A stretch of DNA of 13,784 bases from assembly GCA_947427325.1 (NCBI GenBank), contig CANEHP010000041.1:1-13784 (forward strand), in the 5' to 3' direction. The position numbers were made by a program, and so were the translations under genes. Each line of letters opens with the position of its first letter. Within the stretch, counting starts at the first letter, position 1. Source of the DNA: an uncultured Clostridia bacterium. Lineage in GTDB: Bacteria > Bacillota > Clostridia > Oscillospirales > Ruminococcaceae. The notes under the pieces are model-generated. The model did no database searches. It was not told the origin of the DNA and was given only the letters and a program-made list of their open reading frames with translations. Positions 6,704 to 11,087 of the stretch are shown here, piece after piece.

Positions 6704-7609
6704 GTGTTTAGTCTTTTATTGACCAAAGGGAAAATCAATTCTTTTGAACAACTGAAGGATAATTTTGATCTTGAAGCGGTAAGGCTTTACTATTTAGGCG
6801 GGTCATTGATCAAATGGCTTGAAATGTGCGGAAAATCGGAAATTGCCGAAAGGGTTAGAAATATAGCTCCCAACAAGGATATAGATATTCAGCTTGCAGA
6901 GATTTTTGAGCAGCCTATACCGTTAAAAGCTGACATTAAAAAGGCGCAGAAATTTGCTGACGCAAAAAAATCCATTTTCTCCTTTATCTTGAGGGATAAT
7001 CCGCTTAAATATGCCGTTTCCGCTAATAGCTGTTCCTTTTTTTTACAGAGGGCCTTATCAGGCGAAACAATAACGGATTCACATTCATTGGATAACAATA
7101 TGAATGAGAACTCGTTTTATGATGTTAACGGTTCCTTTGAGAATAAAACAGGCTCTTTTAAATATGGCATAGGCTCCTTTAGAAACGGGAGCGAATACGA
7201 AAGCGAATATGAAAGAGAAAGTGAAGCAGGCTCATTTGGTTATAAAGCTGCTTCGTTTACATTTGAACAACGTTCATTCTCTGCTTCGGTAAGCTCCTAC
7301 CTTTCTTCAAATACATCGTTTTTCTTGAAAACAAATTCGTTTAATTATAAGGAAACATCATTTTTCTTAAACAAAGGTTCTTTTGAAACAGGCTCATTCT
7401 TAAGTAAAAATATTTTGTCGTCATTCTCCTTGTCCTCTTTTATATCATCCTTTTCACCAAGCTCCTTTACATCCTGCTGCGATAATATGTTAAAGGATTA
7501 CAGCGAAAATAATTCAGAAGAAATAAGCAAATCTCCCGAGGAAAAAATTTACGAAAACTTATCTTATTGTCCTTTAAATCAATTTGGCTACGGTATTCAT
7601 CTTATTTGA
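6704..7609 (+). CDS. Ser-Phe heptad-repeat protein, unknown function
   Basis: I do not recognise this 301-residue protein as a named family. It starts at GTG 6704, with AAGGTGAT at 6691-6698 as ribosome site. Residues 1-100 form a probable small helical domain with the segment FDLEAVRLYYLGGSLIKWLE (21-40). It resembles a short N-terminal module that I recall from other Firmicutes proteins, but the name is uncertain. From 136 to 232 a Ser-Phe pair recurs every seven residues: at 137, 144, 151 and 158, then after an acidic insert at 177, 184, 191, 198 (Ser-Tyr), 205, 212, 219 and 226. From 231 to 255 the pairs become closer, with SSF clusters. The tail (260-301) is acidic and ends in FGYGIHLI. 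There is no signal peptide or membrane segment, so the protein is likely cytosolic. The downstream glycosyltransferase starts 18 bases after the stop. Serine modification, self-assembly or a multi-core peptide precursor are possible roles, all inferred. Confidence 0.8.
   Translation: MFSLLLTKGKINSFEQLKDNFDLEAVRLYYLGGSLIKWLEMCGKSEIAERVRNIAPNKDIDIQLAEIFEQPIPLKADIKKAQKFADAKKSIFSFILRDNPLKYAVSANSCSFFLQRALSGETITDSHSLDNNMNENSFYDVNGSFENKTGSFKYGIGSFRNGSEYESEYERESEAGSFGYKAASFTFEQRSFSASVSSYLSSNTSFFLKTNSFNYKETSFFLNKGSFETGSFLSKNILSSFSLSSFISSFSPSSFTSCCDNMLKDYSENNSEEISKSPEEKIYENLSYCPLNQFGYGIHLI
7109..7399 (+). repeat. Region encoding Ser-Phe heptad repeats
   Basis: These codons (residues 136-232) encode two phased blocks of seven-residue units with Ser-Phe at fixed positions: four units, an acidic insert, then eight units. 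The pair is written TCG, TCC, TCT or TCA plus TTT, TTC or TAC in varying order, and the other five positions differ freely. The repeat therefore exists at protein level rather than as identical DNA copies. This suggests old units held by selection, not recent slippage. Confidence 0.85.
7190..7213 (+). repeat. 12-bp tandem duplication (Ser-Glu-Tyr-Glu)
   Basis: AGCGAATACGAA is followed directly by AGCGAATATGAA, a one-base difference. It encodes SEYE twice within the acidic insert (residues 163-170) that breaks the seven-residue phase of the Ser-Phe repeats. This looks like a younger in-frame duplication. Confidence 0.7.
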
Positions 7610-7627
7610 TACGGAAAGGGGCTTATT

Positions 7628-8464
7628 ATGCAAGCAATTCATATTATTTCAACAGCCCCTTATTTTGCAAAGAAAGGGAATAAGGATTTTTCCTTAGATA
7701 AGTTTGAATTGTACTCTGCGGCTTTATCCGCTTTAAGCTGGAGAAGCTTCGGCGATAAAATTGATCTGATTACCGACGGTAAGGGAAAAAGCTATATAGA
7801 AAAAATAGGCTTATCAAAGCTTTGGAATAACGTAAGCACACTTATTCCCGATGATTTGGAGGAAATTAATCCCAAAATGTTTTGGGCGGCGGGAAAAATA
7901 CTTGCGTTAAGAGAAGTTTCCGCTCCTGTGGTGATGATTGACACGGATTTTATAGTCTGGAAAAGGCCCGATTTACCTCAAAACCGCATCACTGCCGTTC
8001 ACAGAGAGAATATAACGCCTTCTGTTTACCCAAGCTTTGATTACTTCCGATTTAAAATGCCCTTTAATATGAAAGGTATGAACAGCTCGGTATTGCCTAT
8101 GAACACTGCCTTTTTATATCTTCCCGAAGAGGATTTCAAGCAGTATTACGTCAATCGCTCTATAGCCTTTATGAAGTCCGCCGCCGACTGCGATGATTTT
8201 TTATGCTATATGGTATTTGCAGAGCAGCGTTTGTTATCCGTTTGTGCCGAGGAAAAAAAGGTAGGCTCGCAGGTGCTGATGGATAAAGAGGAGCTGTTTT
8301 TTCCCCAATCCGATTATTCTCACCTTTGGGGTGCAAAGCAGGTTATGCGTGATAATCCCGAGGCAATGCACGATTTTTGCAAAAGGGCAAGGGACAGAAT
8401 CCGAAAGGATTTCAAATATCATGAAGATATTATAGGACTTATTGAAGCCAGCTTTATAGAATAA
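7628..8464 (+). CDS. Probable GT-A-type glycosyltransferase (DUF6734-like)
   Basis: The 278-residue protein looks like a small nucleotide-sugar-dependent glycosyltransferase. The key sign is VVMIDTDFIVWKRP (101-114), whose DTD (105-107) sits after a hydrophobic strand, as the metal-binding DxD of GT-A enzymes does. The preceding FWAAGKILALRE (85-96) resembles the helix before the DxD in DUF6734-type proteins, by recollection rather than search. A plausible nucleotide-binding strand opens the protein (QAIHIIST). No signal peptide or membrane helix is evident, so it should act in the cytosol. ATG 7628 has AAAGGGG seven bases upstream. It is 18 bases from the repeat protein and 13 bases from the esterase gene, so co-transcription is almost certain. 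The repeat protein's many serines are an attractive acceptor, though a cell-surface glycan is also possible. Confidence 0.6.
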   Translation: MQAIHIISTAPYFAKKGNKDFSLDKFELYSAALSALSWRSFGDKIDLITDGKGKSYIEKIGLSKLWNNVSTLIPDDLEEINPKMFWAAGKILALREVSAPVVMIDTDFIVWKRPDLPQNRITAVHRENITPSVYPSFDYFRFKMPFNMKGMNSSVLPMNTAFLYLPEEDFKQYYVNRSIAFMKSAADCDDFLCYMVFAEQRLLSVCAEEKKVGSQVLMDKEELFFPQSDYSHLWGAKQVMRDNPEAMHDFCKRARDRIRKDFKYHEDIIGLIEASFIE

Positions 8465-8477
8465 AAGGGAGAAAAAA

Positions 8478-9536
8478 ATGAAGGTATTGCCAACAAAGGA
8501 TAGATTTCTGTACACAGGCAGGATAGACCTTACTGATGAGAATGAACCTCTTTTTATTTACGCAGGCAGTATGGCCGAAACAATATTTACGGGAAAAAAG
8601 ATTTCTCTGTATCTCAAAAATGAAGGAATGGGCGCATATTATTCTGTGGGAGTGATTTTGGACGGCGTTCAATATAAGTATGATCTTCCCCGGGACAATA
8701 AGGAAATATGTATTGAAGTAAGCGACTGCTTAGATGAGACGGAACATACCCTTATTGTGTTTAAAAGACAGGGGGCAGCACATTATTTTCGTTTCTGCGG
8801 CATAGAAACCGACGAGGAAAGCAGAATAACTTTACCTAAAAGGGAATATGCTCTTAATATAGAGGTATACGGCGACAGCGTTTCGGCGGGAGAGGTCTGC
8901 GAATCGGTTTATTATGAGAGCTGCATTGATCCGGAAAATCATAATGGGGTATATGATAACAGCTGGTTCAGTTATCCTATGATCTTGGGAAGAATGTTAA
9001 ACGCAAGAGTTTATAATAATTCACAAGGCGGAATAGCCCTTATGGACAAAACAGGTTTTTTTAACGGTCCAAACCCCGAAAAGCTAATAGGCGTGGAAAC
9101 CACCTATAACAAGCTAAGCTATGTCGGTTATTCACATAAAGGCTTTACTGATTGGGATTTTTCAAGATTTACCCCGGATATTGTCATAATGGCAGTCGGA
9201 CAAAACGACCTTTATCCTTTTTTTGAAAAAAGCGAGAACAAGGATTTTATAAGGAAATGGAAGGATACTTATAAATCTATTCTTTATGACTTGAGGGAGA
9301 AATACGGCAAAAATGTAAAGGTTTTAATGATTTTAACCTTGCTTATGCATGATTCCCGCTGGGATACATACTTAGACGAAATTCAGGCCGAGATTGAGCG
9401 GGAAACAGGCGGAAAATGGGCAAAGCATTTCACATTTTCCCGCTGCGGAAAGGCTACTCCGGGACACCCGCGAATTACCGAGCAGTATGAGATGGCTTAT
9501 GAGCTGTCAAAGGAAATTAAGTCTTGGAGCGATTAA
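8478..9536 (+). CDS. CE2-like SGNH/GDSL esterase without signal peptide
   Basis: This 352-residue hydrolase has the two-domain layout of carbohydrate esterase family 2: an N-terminal beta-sandwich (about 9-115) and a C-terminal SGNH domain (about 125-350). Block I is EVYGDSVSAGE, with nucleophile Ser134. Block II is NNSQGG (180-185). Block III is VGQND, with Asn243. The catalytic His is H330 in PGHPRITEQ. The position two before His, often Asp in this superfamily, is Pro. CE2 enzymes are known to work with a Ser-His dyad, so this need not be inactive. CE2 enzymes are generally secreted O-deacetylases of sugars, but this one starts MKVLPTKDRFLYTG with no export signal. An intracellular ester substrate is therefore suggested, perhaps an acylated sugar placed by the upstream glycosyltransferase. 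The ribosome site is AAAGGGAG at 8464-8471. Confidence 0.8.
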   Translation: MKVLPTKDRFLYTGRIDLTDENEPLFIYAGSMAETIFTGKKISLYLKNEGMGAYYSVGVILDGVQYKYDLPRDNKEICIEVSDCLDETEHTLIVFKRQGAAHYFRFCGIETDEESRITLPKREYALNIEVYGDSVSAGEVCESVYYESCIDPENHNGVYDNSWFSYPMILGRMLNARVYNNSQGGIALMDKTGFFNGPNPEKLIGVETTYNKLSYVGYSHKGFTDWDFSRFTPDIVIMAVGQNDLYPFFEKSENKDFIRKWKDTYKSILYDLREKYGKNVKVLMILTLLMHDSRWDTYLDEIQAEIERETGGKWAKHFTFSRCGKATPGHPRITEQYEMAYELSKEIKSWSD

Positions 9537-9547
9537 ATAAGTATAAT

Positions 9548-9577
9548 ACTAATCCCTTTTAAAACTCTTGGATTAGT
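9548..9577 (+). terminator. Hairpin 1 after the esterase gene
   Basis: ACTAATCC (9548-9555) pairs with GGATTAGT (9570-9577) over a 14-base loop, followed by GTTTTG. It begins 11 bases after the esterase stop and is the first candidate transcription end of the three-gene operon. Confidence 0.5.
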
Positions 9578-9587
9578 GTTTTGAGTG

Positions 9588-9635
9588 CAATCCCTTTTTA
9601 AACTGTGGGTATTACGTCAGTTTAAAAAGGGATTG
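9588..9635. terminator. Perfect 18-bp stem-loop
   Basis: An 18-base arm at 9588-9605 (starting CAATCCC, ending AAACTG) pairs perfectly with 9618-9635 around the 12-base loop at 9606-9617. Its arms share the AAAAAGGG/CCCTTTTT theme with the neighbouring hairpins. The right arm is not followed by a long T-run, but A/T-rich ends within the stem could let it act in either direction. Confidence 0.5.
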
Positions 9636-9649
9636 TTATAATCAATGAT

Positions 9650-9695
9650 AAAAGGGGCTGTAAACTCTTAAATTTTTACAGTCCCTTTTTATTTT
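9650..9695 (+). terminator. Rho-independent terminator
   Basis: The 15-base arm 9650-9664 pairs with 9675-9689 around a 10-base loop, with a single G-T wobble. The right arm runs into TTTTTATTTT. This is a good intrinsic terminator for the operon ending with the esterase gene. Confidence 0.7.
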
Positions 9696-9706
9696 AACAG
9701 TATATC

Positions 9707-9741
9707 GCCTTGCGGGGTTATTCTCGCAAGGCAGTTTTTTT
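9707..9741 (+). terminator. Rho-independent terminator
   Basis: GCCTTGCG (9707-9714) pairs perfectly with CGCAAGGC (9725-9732) around a 10-base loop, and seven T residues follow at 9735-9741. It is the best-formed of the four hairpins and insulates the YaaL/BofA genes from upstream transcription. Confidence 0.8.
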
Positions 9742-9836
9742 ACAGCGCCCTTTTACAGCATCCTTTGTTTTTCAACAAGGTAATATTTAAATTCGTATCA
9801 GCATATATTTTATAAAAAGGACAAGGCTGGTGTGAT

Positions 9837-10082
9837 ATGCTGAATATATTAAAAAAGAGTAAAAACAAGGAAGATAAGGAGAGAGAGGAAATTATTTCGG
9901 AGCTGGAAAAGCTGTCGGAGCTGATAAAGGAGAACGAAATTTTATTTAACCTTTCCGAGGATAACAATATGCTGGAGGCAATGATATATGAGCAAAAATC
10001 CTTACAGGCACGATACATATATTTGCTTGAAACGGCAAGAAAAAAAGGAGTTAAAATCGAGTATATTGAAAGAATAAAATAG
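9837..10082 (+). CDS. DUF2508 (YaaL-like) small protein
   Basis: The 81-residue protein is Lys/Glu-rich and predicted to be almost wholly helical. It opens with MLNILKKSKNKEDKEREE and has a likely coiled-coil stretch at about 10-45. The later segment EAMIYEQKSLQARYIYLLETARKKGV (about 47-72) is typical of DUF2508/YaaL proteins. The family's function is not established. Its neighbour is a BofA-family gene, as in Bacillus and many Clostridia, which strengthens the call. The start is ATG 9837, with only a modest GGTG just upstream and a better AAGGA further off. A start codon slightly upstream is possible. No strong promoter is seen in the 95 bases after the terminator. Confidence 0.75.
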   Translation: MLNILKKSKNKEDKEREEIISELEKLSELIKENEILFNLSEDNNMLEAMIYEQKSLQARYIYLLETARKKGVKIEYIERIK

Positions 10083-10121
10083 AAAAATGAACAATGTTCA
10101 AAATAAAGGAGCTATATACAA

Positions 10122-10373
10122 ATGAACCTGTTAATGATTATTTTAACAATCTTACTCTATTTAAAGTATTTTCAAATTTGTGTTAATCAAAGAAAACCCG
10201 TAAGGACAATGGTCATAAATTCTCTGTTAGGTGTTGTCCTGCTGACGGCCTTATCCTTTGCAACAAGCTTCAGCGGGGAGGGGATAGCTGTGAATTACGC
10301 AACTGTGGCGATTTCCTCCGTTTTAGGCTTGCCGGGCGTCGTTATGCTGTATTTGATATGCTTTTGGATATAA
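10122..10373 (+). CDS. bofA: BofA-family membrane protein (pro-sigma-K processing inhibitor family)
   Basis: This 83-residue protein is very hydrophobic, with membrane segments at about 3-18, 29-48 and 62-82. The C-terminal half contains GIAVNYATVAISSVLGLPGVVML (54-76), the conserved core of the BofA family. In Bacillus subtilis, BofA sits in the outer forespore membrane and holds the SpoIVFB protease inactive until pro-sigma-K should be cleaved. Whether this organism sporulates cannot be told, since BofA homologues also occur in lineages with reduced sporulation. AAAGGAG (10105-10111) lies 10 bases before ATG 10122. It follows the YaaL-like gene by 39 bases, the usual gene pair. Confidence 0.8.
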   Translation: MNLLMIILTILLYLKYFQICVNQRKPVRTMVINSLLGVVLLTALSFATSFSGEGIAVNYATVAISSVLGLPGVVMLYLICFWI

Positions 10374-10510
10374 TACAATACTATTTCCGAAGGGCTGTAA
10401 AAAAGCTGACAGTTGACAGTGAATGCTTTCCATGCTGAAACGAGATGCGGTTATGTTAATTTTGTACATTTTTCAGCCTGTTTTTTTGCGGAAAATCAGT
10501 TTTATTTCAG
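10374..10510. other. Intergenic stretch without a clear feature
   Basis: Between the BofA gene and the next promoter I see no gene and no convincing terminator. A short tandem TGACAGTTGACAGT occurs near 10413-10426, and a T7 run follows a weak ATTTTTCAG dyad arm near 10470-10490. Neither supports a firm call. Confidence 0.4.
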
Positions 10511-10539
10511 TTGAAATTTAAAAGACTATATGATAGAAT
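10511..10539 (+). promoter_or_regulatory. Promoter of the DRTGG-domain gene
   Basis: TTGAAA (10511-10516), a 17-bp spacer and TAGAAT (10534-10539) preceded by TGA match the extended -10 housekeeping consensus. The leader of about 80 nt contains an 8-bp dyad, TTTAGGGT (10550-10557) and ACCCTAAA (10600-10607), which ends about 10 bases before the ribosome site and could shape translation. Confidence 0.7.
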
Positions 10540-10625
10540 AATAATTGAATTTAGGGTTTTGCTCACAAAAATCAAAAACGGTAAACCTGAAACAAATTTA
10601 CCCTAAACTTCGGATTGGAGTTATT

Positions 10626-10997
10626 ATGACTATCAATAATGTTAAGGAATTATTAAGCGCTAAGGTATGCGCAGGACAGACGCTGTTATCTCAGAAGGTA
10701 GAAACCGCTTGTGGGTCTGATGATATGGGCGATGTTATGGCTTATGTCAAAAAAAGAGCCGTGCTTTTGACGGGAGTTTTAGATCCACAGGTTATTCGCA
10801 CTGCAAAGATGATGGATGTAATATGTATTGTTTTTGTAAGAGGAAAAACGCCTAATGAAGAAATTTTAAAGGTGGCAGAGGAAATGAAAATCGTCGTTCT
10901 TTCTACCAATCTTAAGATGTTTCAATCCTGCGGTATTCTTTATTCCGCCGGTTTGTGCAATGACGATGCGGGTGAAAACAAAAAGGATGATGAATAA
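10626..10997 (+). CDS. DRTGG-domain protein
   Basis: The 124-residue protein matches the small DRTGG-domain family. It opens TINNVKELLSAKVCAG, has the glycine turn GSDDMGDVMAYVK (30-42), and then the strand-helix pattern RAVLLTGVLDPQVIRTAKMMDVICIVFVRG. A Rossmann-like end, EEMKIVVLSTNLKMFQSCGIL, follows. DRTGG domains resemble the N-terminal domain of phosphotransacetylases and are thought to sense or bind ligands. Relatives in Clostridia often lie near hydrogenase or anti-sigma-like ATPase genes, but none is present here. ATG 10626 is chosen because TTGGAG lies five bases upstream, and an earlier in-frame codon would start inside the leader dyad. A charged tail (NDDAGENKKDDE) ends the protein. 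Confidence 0.75.
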   Translation: MTINNVKELLSAKVCAGQTLLSQKVETACGSDDMGDVMAYVKKRAVLLTGVLDPQVIRTAKMMDVICIVFVRGKTPNEEILKVAEEMKIVVLSTNLKMFQSCGILYSAGLCNDDAGENKKDDE

Positions 10998-11018
10998 GAG
11001 AACCGATACATAATTCAT

Positions 11019-11062
11019 ATAAAAGTCCCGGACTTTCTGTATAGACAGCCCGGGACTTTTAT
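11019..11062. terminator. Bidirectional terminator between convergent genes
   Basis: A perfect 13-base stem, 11019-11031 with 11050-11062, encloses an 18-base loop. The stem has a GTCCCGG/CCGGGAC core and A/T-rich outer ends that supply U-tracts in both directions. It ends the DRTGG gene from the left and clpB from the right. Confidence 0.85.
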
Positions 11063-11087
11063 TGAAGCTTTAGCGCCAAAACCGCCT

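Noticed and set aside
7109..7480. CRISPR or DNA-level tandem array in the repeat gene
   Set aside because: The DNA units differ throughout. Only the encoded Ser-Phe spacing repeats.
6704..9536. Classical RiPP gene cluster
   Set aside because: There is no radical SAM, lanthionine synthetase, YcaO, peptidase or export gene. The repeat protein is also long and lacks a typical leader and core layout. Kept only as a weak alternative.
10545..10625. Longer DRTGG protein starting at 10545
   Set aside because: The extension begins a few bases after the promoter -10 box and lacks a ribosome site, whereas ATG 10626 has TTGGAG and matches the domain start.
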